From Chromatiaceae bacterium (lineage in GTDB: Bacteria; Pseudomonadota; Gammaproteobacteria; Chromatiales; Chromatiaceae), in assembly GCA_024639005.1 (NCBI GenBank), contig JAHEJD010000154.1, positions 1 to 64,000 of the forward strand: 64,000 nt of DNA, written 5' to 3'. Below the pieces are notes generated by a model. That model saw only the letters and a list, made by a program, of their open reading frames with translations, was not told where the DNA came from and did no database searches. Positions 55,197 to 63,060 of this stretch are shown piece after piece. How positions within the stretch are numbered: the stretch's first letter is position 1; every line of letters begins with the position of its first letter. A program made the position numbers and the translations under genes.

Positions 55197-55796
55197 TCAA
55201 CTGGCCAGCGCCTCGCGTAGGGTCTTGGCGATGCCGGCGGGCGTCTCGCCGTGATGGATCATGGAGCGGATGACGCCGTCCTTGCCGACGACATAGATGA
55301 TGGACGAATGGTCCATGGTGTAGCCCATGCTGGAGTCTTCCAGGGGCACCTTTTCGAACAGCACGAAGTGGCTCTTCGCCACCTTGGTAACGTCCTCCAG
55401 CGAACCCGTCAGGCCGACGAAACTCGGGCCGAAGTAGCGCGCGTACTCGCCCACGCGTGCAGGGTCGTCGCGTTCCGGGTCGATGGTGATAAAGACCGGT
55501 TGGACCTGGCTGCGCTCGGCCTCGGAGAGTTCTTTCAGGCCAGCGGCGATACTGCTGAGCGAGGTGATGCAGATGTCGGGACAATGCGTGAATCCGAAAT
55601 AGATCGGGACCACCTTGCCGCGGAAATCCGCGAGGTTGACGGGGCCCTGATCCGACGTCAGCGTGAAGTCGCCACCGAGATCAGGGTACCCCTCGGACTG
55701 CTGCTGTGACTTGCCCTGCATGCCCGACCAGAGGCCGATGCCAATACTGGCCGCGGCGAGCACGCCGAGGATGACGATTTGCCTGAGATTTTTCAT
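55197..55796 (-). CDS. SCO1/SenC family copper chaperone
   Basis: A 199-residue thioredoxin-fold protein with an N-terminal membrane anchor (about residues 6-25), the copper-binding CPDIC (Cys72, Cys76) and the conserved His162 in YTMDHSS. SCO proteins help build the CuA site of cytochrome oxidases or act in thiol redox. No oxidase genes are in the window. It is a single gene, convergent with the region after tRNA-Gly. Confidence 0.94.
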   Translation of the reverse strand: MKNLRQIVILGVLAAASIGIGLWSGMQGKSQQQSEGYPDLGGDFTLTSDQGPVNLADFRGKVVPIYFGFTHCPDICITSLSSIAAGLKELSEAERSQVQPVFITIDPERDDPARVGEYARYFGPSFVGLTGSLEDVTKVAKSHFVLFEKVPLEDSSMGYTMDHSSIIYVVGKDGVIRSMIHHGETPAGIAKTLREALAS

Positions 55797-55885
55797 GACG
55801 TGATACTACTGTTTTGTCGAGGGGCTAGGCGGGATACTTGCGATCGCGCATGATTATCGCCCTGTTAGATTGTGTCAATTCGTCA

Positions 55886-56200
55886 ATGCTCAAGTTTTAC
55901 GAAGCGCGCGACAGCCTCGAGGCAAGGCAGTTGATCGATGCGCTGGCCGCGCATCGGATCGAAGCCACCGTACTCGGTGAATACCTCAGCGGGGCCGCGG
56001 GTGAACTGCCCGCGTTCAACTTTCCCTGGGTGTGGTTGATCAACAATGACGACCTGCGGCCGGCGCAGGATGTCCTGGACGGTTTCCTCGCCAGTCGCGG
56101 CAGCCTGCCGAAAAAAGGCCCCTGGGTCTGCCCGAGCTGTGGGGCGCAGGTCGATGCCGGTTTTGATATCTGCTGGCAGTGCGGCGCGGAGGCAAAGTGA
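55886..56200 (+). CDS. DUF2007 zinc-ribbon protein
   Basis: A 104-residue protein with an N-terminal DUF2007 domain ([20 protein letters not shown], residues about 1-68) and a C-terminal zinc ribbon CPSCGAQV...[12 protein letters not shown]2007 resembles the signal-transducing GlnB fold; function is unknown. The ATG at 55886 gives the conserved start although no ribosome-binding site is obvious. Its TGA overlaps the mutY GTG, indicating coupled translation. Confidence 0.85.
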   Translation: MLKFYEARDSLEARQLIDALAAHRIEATVLGEYLSGAAGELPAFNFPWVWLINNDDLRPAQDVLDGFLASRGSLPKKGPWVCPSCGAQVDAGFDICWQCGAEAK

Positions 56201-57243
56201 GCAGCGCGTTTGCGCGCCGCATGCTGGCCTGGTTCGACGATCACGGACGTAAAGATCTGCCATGGCAACGGGCCGCATCACCCTATCGGGTCTGGGTGTC
56301 CGAGATCATGCTGCAGCAGACCCAGGTCGGCACCGTGATCCCCTACTACGAGCGCTTCATGGCTCGCTTCCCAACCGTCTGTGAACTCGCCGCCGCGCCG
56401 CTCGATGAAGTGCTGCACCATTGGTCAGGGCTTGGCTACTATGCGCGGGCGCGGAATCTTCACCGCACGGCGCGCCGGGTCTGTGAACTGCTGGGTGGTG
56501 AATTTCCCGATGACCTGGCGACCATGCAATCACTGCCGGGCATCGGTCGCTCGACCGCCGCGGCGATCCTGTCGCTCGCCAAGGGACGGCGCGCGGTCAT
56601 CCTCGACGGCAACGTCAAGCGCGTGGTCGCGCGCTATTTCGCCGTAGCGGGTTGGCCGGGTACGACAGCGGTCTCGAATAGACTCTGGGCACTCGCAGAC
56701 TCGGTCACGCCGCCGGACCGGGTCGCGCACTACAACCAGGCGATCATGGATCTCGGCGCGACCGTCTGCACGCGCAGCAGGCCCAGCTGTGGCGCCTGCC
56801 CCCTGCGCAACGAATGTGTCTCGCACGGCCGGGGCAACCCGGAGGCCTATCCCGGTCGGAAGCCGAAGAAGGCCCTGCCGGAAAAGGCGGTCCGCATGCT
56901 GCTCGTATGTGATCCGGAGGGCGCCGTTCTGCTCGAGCGACGGCCGCCGACCGGTGTTTGGGGCGGCCTATGGTGTCTGCCCGAGACGGCGGTCGATACC
57001 GATCCGCTGGACTGGTGTCTCGATCAGTTAGCCGAGGCGGCGGTACTGGGCCGCCGTCTTCCGGCACGCCGCCACACCTTCAGTCATTTTCACCTGGATA
57101 TCGAGCCGATCGAGATCCTGCTGAATAGACCGGGTAGCGCCGTGATGGAGGCGCAAAGCCGACTTTGGTATAACCCAGGGACTCCGCGCAGCGTCGGGCT
57201 GGCGGCGCCCGTTGTGCGCCTGCTTGCCGAGGTCGCGGGCTAG
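56197..57243 (+). CDS. mutY: A/G-specific adenine glycosylase
   Basis: A 348-residue base-excision enzyme that removes adenine opposite 8-oxoguanine. Catalytic residues are Glu36 ([10 protein letters not shown]) and Asp137 (ILDGNVKRV). The helix-hairpin-helix is [11 protein letters not shown], and the 4Fe-4S ligands are Cys191, Cys198, Cys201 and Cys207 (Cx6Cx2Cx5C). The C-terminal NUDIX-like domain follows. The start is GTG at 56197, overlapping the DUF2007 stop. yggX follows, as in most Gammaproteobacteria. Confidence 0.97.
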   Translation: MSSAFARRMLAWFDDHGRKDLPWQRAASPYRVWVSEIMLQQTQVGTVIPYYERFMARFPTVCELAAAPLDEVLHHWSGLGYYARARNLHRTARRVCELLGGEFPDDLATMQSLPGIGRSTAAAILSLAKGRRAVILDGNVKRVVARYFAVAGWPGTTAVSNRLWALADSVTPPDRVAHYNQAIMDLGATVCTRSRPSCGACPLRNECVSHGRGNPEAYPGRKPKKALPEKAVRMLLVCDPEGAVLLERRPPTGVWGGLWCLPETAVDTDPLDWCLDQLAEAAVLGRRLPARRHTFSHFHLDIEPIEILLNRPGSAVMEAQSRLWYNPGTPRSVGLAAPVVRLLAEVAG

Positions 57244-57264
57244 CTTCAATCTATGGAGACAGAA

Positions 57265-57531
57265 ATGGGCCAGATGGTGAACTGCGTGCGTCTCAAGCGT
57301 GAGTCCGAGGGGCTCGATAGGCAGCCGTATCCGGGGGAACTGGGCAAACGTATCCTTGAGAATGTGTCCAAGGAGGCCTGGCAGGAATGGCTGCGTCATC
57401 AGACCATGCTGATCAACGAATACCGGTTGAGCCCGGTGGATCCCAAATCACGCAGCTTTCTCGAAGAGCAGATGGAGAAGTTCTTCTTCGGCGACGGTGC
57501 CGAGACGCCCCCGGATTTCAAGCCGGAATAG
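57265..57531 (+). CDS. yggX: Fe(2+)-trafficking protein YggX
   Basis: An 88-residue protein with the YggX core [20 protein letters not shown] and [11 protein letters not shown]. In enterics it protects Fe-S clusters from oxidative damage and is coupled to MutY, itself an Fe-S enzyme. The ATG at 57265 has GGAG 6 bases upstream; ATGs at 57253 and 57274 are alternatives. The single conserved Cys near the start (VNCVRL) is present. Confidence 0.94.
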   Translation: MGQMVNCVRLKRESEGLDRQPYPGELGKRILENVSKEAWQEWLRHQTMLINEYRLSPVDPKSRSFLEEQMEKFFFGDGAETPPDFKPE

Positions 57532-57551
57532 GCCGCTTTGGCGCGCCGAAC

Positions 57552-57580
57552 TTGACGAACATAGGCGACGCCGTTTTAAT
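57552..57580 (+). promoter_or_regulatory. Sigma-70 promoter for tRNA-Phe
   Basis: TTGACG (57552-57557), exactly 17 bases, then TTTAAT (57575-57580), both 5 of 6 to consensus. The following ATCGCG is a G+C-rich discriminator, as at stringently controlled stable-RNA promoters. The tRNA begins 39 bases downstream. Confidence 0.65.
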
Positions 57581-57618
57581 ATCGCGTCCTTCGCGCCGGC
57601 CACGGCGCCGTCTGAAAC

Positions 57619-57694
<76 letters not shown>

Positions 57695-57704
57695 CATAAA
57701 ACAA

Positions 57705-57733
57705 AGGCTTACGGCAGAATTTGGCATAAGCCT
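57705..57733. terminator. Inverted repeat after tRNA-Phe, possible weak terminator
   Basis: AGGCTTA (57705-57711) and TAAGCCT (57727-57733) flank a 15-base loop, followed by CTTTCG. The stem is weak and the T-run short. It could end tRNA-Phe transcription or be part of an old attachment region. Confidence 0.3.
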
Positions 57734-57779
57734 CTTTCGTGCTTGTGCAATTCTTGTGTAATCGAGCCAGAAAAAACGG

Positions 57780-58007
57780 CTATTTGGGCGACCTGTACCT
57801 GTTGCTCAGTTTGTCCATTGCAGCATTAATATGGTCACCGTTTTGGTGACTATGGCGTTCCACCATTCCCAATGTCTTATGGCCTGAAATCCGTTTGACT
57901 GTTGGGAGGTCAACACCAGCCTGCACTAGATGGGTGATGGCCGTGTGCCTTAGCGTGTGACGCACCACCTGGGTTGGATCGAGTCCCGCGGCGATGACGG
58001 CACGCTT
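57780..58007 (-). pseudogene. Remnant of a tyrosine site-specific recombinase (integrase), C-terminus
   Basis: About 75 codons remain after an in-frame TAG at 58008-58010. The integrase core motifs are visible: HTLRHTAITHLVQAG with the catalytic Arg, and ISGHKTLGMVE with the His. The expected catalytic Tyr in the ERYSH position is His (ERHSH), a TAT-to-CAT change at 57854. The N-terminal two thirds of the enzyme are missing. Its 3' end lies 85 bases from tRNA-Phe, the usual place of an integrated island. It cannot be active. Confidence 0.8.
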
Positions 58008-58118
58008 CTAAGGCTTTTCGATGTTCACAGTATGCCCGGTCTTCGATCTACTCGAAGGGAAGAACAACCAACAGTGCCGAGTGAAGCCCTGCTTTTTGCC
58101 GCACCGGATGGTTTTTCG

Positions 58119-58883
58119 ATGGGCAAAAAAGCCATCACTTGGAAAAACTCACAGAAAGAACAACCATCGTGGAAGTCCTCACCTGAGGAACGGAACGTGA
58201 ACTATAAGCTACCTGTAAATGCACGAAAATTTGCTCTCTTTCAAAGAAACCTTTTGCTTCCCGAGGGGGGCCCGCACTTTAGTGATGATGGTTTTGGCAA
58301 ATTCATTGAAGAGCATGCTGCTGCTGAGCCAGAGCTAATCGAAACAAAATATTTTGCGCTCATGAAAGAGACCGCTGAGGACTTTCTGGAGCATATGCCT
58401 CCGTCTACCTCATCGATACTTGATATTGGCTCCGGTATTGCCGGGTTAGACTTGTTTTTTTACCACGCCCTGAACACACCAAAGCTCTATCTATTGGATA
58501 AAACTCAACTTGAGGAAAAAGTTTGGTACATGTTTGAGGAAAAGCCTGCGTTCTACAGTTCGCATGACATAGCCAAAGAAGTGTTGGCATTGAATGGGGT
58601 TGAGGCTGCGGACATTACGACGATTGATGCACGAGACGATGGGGTGATTCCCATCGCTCCCAAGTCGATCGATGCGGTTGTATCTACGGTATCCTGGGGC
58701 TTTATGTATCCGGTGAAAAGCTATCTGGCCAGCGTTGTGGCGGTCTTACGAGACGATGGCGTTGTAATAACCGACATTCGAAAGGGTACGGATGGAGAAG
58801 CTCAGCTTGCTGAATTCTTTGACACGGAAGTGATAAGAGAAAACCGTAAGTTCAAGACATTGAAGTGCCGCTTGCGGACATGA
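58119..58883 (+). CDS. Putative SAM-dependent methyltransferase, A+T-richer orphan
   Basis: A 254-residue protein with a Rossmann-type SAM motif SSILDIGSGIAGLDLFF (about residues 105-121), an acidic strand end LYLLDKTQ and a post-motif SIDAVVSTVSWGFMYP. The residues before the motif look like those of putative sugar or small-molecule O-methyltransferases, but the substrate is unknown. The ATG at 58119 is the first plausible start; the frame is open back to 57957, over the antisense integrase remnant. Base composition is visibly lower in G+C than the housekeeping genes, suggesting transfer with the island. No partner gene is adjacent. Confidence 0.7.
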   Translation: MGKKAITWKNSQKEQPSWKSSPEERNVNYKLPVNARKFALFQRNLLLPEGGPHFSDDGFGKFIEEHAAAEPELIETKYFALMKETAEDFLEHMPPSTSSILDIGSGIAGLDLFFYHALNTPKLYLLDKTQLEEKVWYMFEEKPAFYSSHDIAKEVLALNGVEAADITTIDARDDGVIPIAPKSIDAVVSTVSWGFMYPVKSYLASVVAVLRDDGVVITDIRKGTDGEAQLAEFFDTEVIRENRKFKTLKCRLRT

Positions 58884-58918
58884 AACTCCGCTTGGCCCAC
58901 GAGGGGCAGACAAGGTCA

Positions 58919-60106
58919 TCAGGCATAGGGATCGGCTGCATCTCGAATGCCATCGCCCAGAAAGTTGAATGCCAGGATGACCAAAATCACAGGCACGACT
59001 GGCAGGATCAGCCAGGGGTAGAGCGCCACAACACTGATATTCTGTGCCTCGTTGAGCAGCACCCCCCAACTCGTGACGGGGGCCCGAAGGCCGAGTCCGA
59101 GAAAAGACAACGCCGTTTCACCCAATATGATCGCTGGAACGGACAGGGTTGCCGAAGCGACCAGGTGGCTCATGAACCCCGGCAGCAGATGCCGCCCAAT
59201 GATGCGTTGCGGCTTTGCTCCCATGAGCTGTGCCGCCAGGCAATATTCTTCTTCACGCAGTGATAACAGCTTCGAGCGTACCGCTCGCGCCAGGCCCGTC
59301 CAGTCAAACATCGCGAGAATAACCGTGATCCCAAAATAGATCAGCAAGGGTGACCAGGTCACGGGGAGAACCGCCGCAAGCGCCATCCAAAGCGGAATCT
59401 GTGGGAATGACTGCAGGATCTCTATGAGCCGCTGGATAAGGAGATCGACGATGCCCCCAAAGTAGCCGGCTATGCCGCCAATCACCAGTGCCAAAGAAAA
59501 GCTCAACATGGTGCCGATTAAGCCAATAGACAGCGAAATTCTGGCTCCGTAGATTATCCGCGATAACACATCCCGCCCCAGACGATCGGTGCCGAGTAGA
59601 AACAGGGTGCCGCCGTCCTCGACGCAGAACAGATGAAGATCGCTCTCCATCGCTCCCCAAAACTTGTAGGGATCACTACGACAAAAGAACCGGATCCGGT
59701 AAATTTGCGAGGTGTCCTCGGTGTAAATCCGCTGCAGGTTCTCCATGTTCAGGCGGTAGTGGGTGCCATAAACAAAGGGTCCAATGAAACTGCCGTCATG
59801 GATCATGCGGACCTGTTGCGGTGGGACGTAGATGAAATCCGGATGCCGACTGTGCAGTTCGTAGGGAGCAAGAAACTCCGCGATCAGGATCGCCAGGTAG
59901 GTCAAGAGCAAAAACAGCCCCGAGATCACCGCCAGGCGATGGCGGGTGAACTTCCACCACATCAATTTCCATTGCGAGGCCAGATAGAATTTTTCCTGCT
60001 CCGGCGTCAGGGGCGCGCCAAGGGGATTTCGATCGAACGGTTCGTCAGAGACAAAATGCTCGAGGCGGTCGTTACCAGCCTGCCGGATTTTATCGGTGCC
60101 GCTCAT
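58919..60106 (-). CDS. Peptide-type ABC transporter permease (OppC/DppC-like)
   Basis: A 395-residue permease with a cytoplasmic N-terminal stretch, a first membrane helix near residues 60-80, a long periplasmic insert containing CRSDPYKFWG and LFCVEDGG, then the binding-protein-dependent transport domain with GTDRLGRDVLSRIIYGARIS and the EAA loop region AQLMGAKPQRIIGRHLLP. The large insert is seen in YejE-like members. The ATG at 60106 overlaps the upstream permease stop (ATGA). The ligand is probably an oligopeptide or similar, but this is inference. Confidence 0.88.
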   Translation of the reverse strand: MSGTDKIRQAGNDRLEHFVSDEPFDRNPLGAPLTPEQEKFYLASQWKLMWWKFTRHRLAVISGLFLLLTYLAILIAEFLAPYELHSRHPDFIYVPPQQVRMIHDGSFIGPFVYGTHYRLNMENLQRIYTEDTSQIYRIRFFCRSDPYKFWGAMESDLHLFCVEDGGTLFLLGTDRLGRDVLSRIIYGARISLSIGLIGTMLSFSLALVIGGIAGYFGGIVDLLIQRLIEILQSFPQIPLWMALAAVLPVTWSPLLIYFGITVILAMFDWTGLARAVRSKLLSLREEEYCLAAQLMGAKPQRIIGRHLLPGFMSHLVASATLSVPAIILGETALSFLGLGLRAPVTSWGVLLNEAQNISVVALYPWLILPVVPVILVILAFNFLGDGIRDAADPYA

Positions 60107-61101
60107 GCGCTTGATCCTCCGCTTAGCCGGATCCTGGGGTCCAGCCAGGCCAGCAAAAGGTCCGAGATCAGCACGCCAATCACGGTAAGCGTAGCCAGAA
60201 ACATCAGGAATGAACCGGCAAGATACATGTCCTGGCTTTGTAGAGCGGAGATCAGGATCGGTCCGGTCGTTGGCAAAGACATGACGACAGCGACCAACTC
60301 TGCGCCGGAAATAACCCTCGGCAGCAGATTGCCGATGTCCGCGACAAAAAAGTTCAGGGATGACCGAAGCGGATACTTGATCAAGGCGCGGTTTCGCGGC
60401 AGGCCTTTTGCCTTTGCTGTCACCACGTATTGCTTTTGCAGCTCGTCCAGCAGATTGGCGCGCAGACTGCGTATCATCCCGGCCGTTCCAGAGGTGCCTA
60501 TGACGACGACGGGAATCCACAGATGTTCCAGCACCGACAGGGCCTTGTTCACGGACCAGGGCTGGTCGAGATACTGCGGATCCATAAGACCGCCGATCGA
60601 CGTTCCCCACACGACATTGGCGAAGTAGAGGAGGATCAAGGCCAAAAGGAAATTGGGCGTGGCGAGGCCCAGAAGTCCGATGAAGGTCAAGCCATAGTCA
60701 CCCCAGCTGTATTGGTGTGTTGCCGAATAGATGCCGATGGGGAATGCGATCAACCAAGTGAAAAGGATTGTTGCTATTGAGACGAGGACCGTCAGAAACA
60801 GCCGGTCGCCGACGACTTCGGAGACTGGCAGGCGGTATTCGAAGGAATAGCCGAAATCTCCCTGCAGCATGCCGGTAAGCCATTGGAAATACCGTTCTAT
60901 CGCTGGGGCGCCGAACCCGTACTGTTCGCGCAAGAACGCAATCTGCTGCTCATCAACCGTCTCTCCCATGCTTTGCAGTTCTGCGACATAGCTTTCAAGG
61001 TAGTCGCCAGGCGGCAGTTCAATGATTGTGAAGACCAGGGCGCTGATCACGAGCAACGTCGGGATCATGATCAGCATGCGGTGAATGACATACCTAAGCA
61101 T
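60103..61101 (-). CDS. Peptide-type ABC transporter permease (OppB/DppB-like)
   Basis: A 332-residue permease with six membrane helices, beginning MLRYVIHRMLIMIPTLLVIS and ending LAWLDPRIRL. The EAA motif is VVTAKAKGLPRNRALIKYPL. It pairs with the OppC-like permease downstream. It starts 3 bases after the solute-binding protein stop. Confidence 0.9.
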   Translation of the reverse strand: MLRYVIHRMLIMIPTLLVISALVFTIIELPPGDYLESYVAELQSMGETVDEQQIAFLREQYGFGAPAIERYFQWLTGMLQGDFGYSFEYRLPVSEVVGDRLFLTVLVSIATILFTWLIAFPIGIYSATHQYSWGDYGLTFIGLLGLATPNFLLALILLYFANVVWGTSIGGLMDPQYLDQPWSVNKALSVLEHLWIPVVVIGTSGTAGMIRSLRANLLDELQKQYVVTAKAKGLPRNRALIKYPLRSSLNFFVADIGNLLPRVISGAELVAVVMSLPTTGPILISALQSQDMYLAGSFLMFLATLTVIGVLISDLLLAWLDPRIRLSGGSSA

Positions 61102-61104
61102 CGA

Positions 61105-63060
61105 CTATTGTCTTGTCTTGGCAGGTTGCCCGGCCGCCTCGTCATCGTTGGCGGAAGCCAGCCAGAAGGTATCTGGCTTGTGAACGCCGAAGTAAGCGCC
61201 TGGGTCCCAATCGAAAAACGCTTCCGCTGGAACGTTCCTCAAACGTTTACTGATGACGACCGGCTGCAATGTGCTATTGACGATCCCAATGGTGAAGACT
61301 TGATCGGCGTGGATGTCGAGCATCTGCTTCCAGATACGGCCCTGCTCGACTACCGACTCAGCACGCGGCCAGGCCTGACACAAATCTGCCAGGTGTCGTA
61401 CCTGCTCCATCTCGGGTTCCTCTCCCGCTTTGCCACCGGTTTGGCCCCAAAGTCCCCAAAGCGGCCATTGAAGTTGGTACTTATTCGTCGGAGCAAGCGC
61501 CTCGGGACTCATCGCGGCTGTCGCCAGACCGTTCGACATGCCGGACCAGACAGACATGATGGTTTGTCCGGCGACGATACGTTTGCGAAAGACGTCGCGC
61601 TGGGACGGCCTGACGAGCAATTTGATCCCGATTTTCGCCCAACCGTCCTGGATCAACTCCAGGACATCGGCCTGCTCTGTCGATTCACCGGCGGTATCAA
61701 CCGTGATAATCAATGGTCGACCGTCCGCCATTAGCCGAAGACCGTCATCGTCACGGGCAGTCAGGCCAATCGCGTCAAGCAGTTCGTTCGCCTGTTCCAG
61801 GTCGAACTGCGTCCATGCCGATCTAAGCTCGGGACGAAACAGGGGGCTTTGCGGGAGAACCGTGTTGCTACTTATGTTGGCGAGCCCGTAATAGATGACC
61901 TGATTGATTTCATGCCGGTTTATCGCGATGGACAATGCCCGGCGGAACCGGACATCGCGCATCAACGCCCGCCATGACGGGTCCTCGGCATTCAGATTAG
62001 GGTAAAGAGCAATCTGTGCGCCACTGGCTTTCTTCCAGAGTTTGACCACCTGATCAAAGCGTTTCTCGCTTTCCTTCAGGAATGTGTAATGGTCCAGACG
62101 GAGATACCGGGCCTGAAGATCAGACTCTCCCGCCCCGGTTTTAGCCGGGATCATTCGGGTTTCACCCATGTACATGATTAACTCGTCGATATAAGGCAAT
62201 TGGCGGCCTTCGCTATCGATACGGTGATAATAAGGATTTCGCGTGAAAACGAACCGCTCCGATGGCGGTTTGATGGTATTCCGCCACGGCTGAAGCGTCG
62301 GCAATTCGGGATTGTCCATGCGATACCACCGGTCCCGGCTGGCATGGAGTTCCACCCAGTCCCGTTTGCGTTCGGTATCGATCAGGTTTTCGATCGCCGC
62401 CTGGTCGCCGTAACTGGGATTGAATGTCTTCAGGTAATGTGCCGGGCGATAGATCTGCAGCGGTCGAGGTTTGGCCAGCCAGGGAATGAACAGGTGATTT
62501 GGTTTCGTCCATGTGAATCGAACGGTCCAGTCGTCGATGACTTCGAACAAGGGGCCTTGACCGTCCACCAACATGATATTGGGTGGTCCCTGTGGCGAAA
62601 CCTCCGGATTGTTGGCCATGTCTTCCCAGTAATAACGGAAGTCTTCGGCTGTAAACGGTCTTCCATCAGACCATTTATGCCCTCTACGAATTTTGAAGGT
62701 AAAAATCCGGCCATCCTTGACGCTGAAATCGCGAAGAATATCGGCAACAAATTCGAGTTCTTCATTCAGGCCGATGAGCCGGGCATAGCCGTAGACATTG
62801 ATCATCCGGGTGTCTTTTTGTTTGCCCATAAGCAACCGAAGGGTGCCTCCATGGCGACCGATTTTCTTGTCCGGTACTGCGAGGTCGACAAGATTAGGCT
62901 CTTTGGGCAAACGTGCCTGGACTGGCGGCAGAGTCCCCGACGCGACAGCCATGGACAGCCCTGGCGTTTCAATGAAATGCTCAGCCGTGGCTGTGGCCGC
63001 CCCTGCCGACCACAGGCTGGCGGTCACAAGTCCGATCCCCAAAACACGGTTCTTCATCAT
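61105..63060 (-). CDS. Extracellular solute-binding protein, family 5
   Basis: A 651-residue binding protein with a signal peptide (about residues 1-27, cleavage near ATATAEH). The SBP_bac_5 core shows GGTLRLLMGKQ and FTFKIRRGHKWSDGRPFTAED with the family KWSDG motif. It is longer than DppA/OppA (about 540), as in YejA-like members. It would capture a peptide or related ligand in the periplasm and feed the permeases encoded downstream. The ATG overlaps the stop of the upstream ATPase gene (ATGA). Confidence 0.9.
   Translation of the reverse strand: MMKNRVLGIGLVTASLWSAGAATATAEHFIETPGLSMAVASGTLPPVQARLPKEPNLVDLAVPDKKIGRHGGTLRLLMGKQKDTRMINVYGYARLIGLNEELEFVADILRDFSVKDGRIFTFKIRRGHKWSDGRPFTAEDFRYYWEDMANNPEVSPQGPPNIMLVDGQGPLFEVIDDWTVRFTWTKPNHLFIPWLAKPRPLQIYRPAHYLKTFNPSYGDQAAIENLIDTERKRDWVELHASRDRWYRMDNPELPTLQPWRNTIKPPSERFVFTRNPYYHRIDSEGRQLPYIDELIMYMGETRMIPAKTGAGESDLQARYLRLDHYTFLKESEKRFDQVVKLWKKASGAQIALYPNLNAEDPSWRALMRDVRFRRALSIAINRHEINQVIYYGLANISSNTVLPQSPLFRPELRSAWTQFDLEQANELLDAIGLTARDDDGLRLMADGRPLIITVDTAGESTEQADVLELIQDGWAKIGIKLLVRPSQRDVFRKRIVAGQTIMSVWSGMSNGLATAAMSPEALAPTNKYQLQWPLWGLWGQTGGKAGEEPEMEQVRHLADLCQAWPRAESVVEQGRIWKQMLDIHADQVFTIGIVNSTLQPVVISKRLRNVPAEAFFDWDPGAYFGVHKPDTFWLASANDDEAAGQPAKTRQ

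Noticed and set aside
57957-58118. Upstream start for the orphan methyltransferase
   Set aside because: The extra 54 codons lie over the antisense integrase remnant, have an unlike composition and lack a clear ribosome-binding site; the ATG at 58119 was preferred, though not proven.
60107-60610. N-terminal extension of the OppC-like permease to 563 residues
   Set aside because: The extension overlaps the upstream OppB-like gene in another frame; the ATG at 60106 with a 4-base overlap gives a normal permease.
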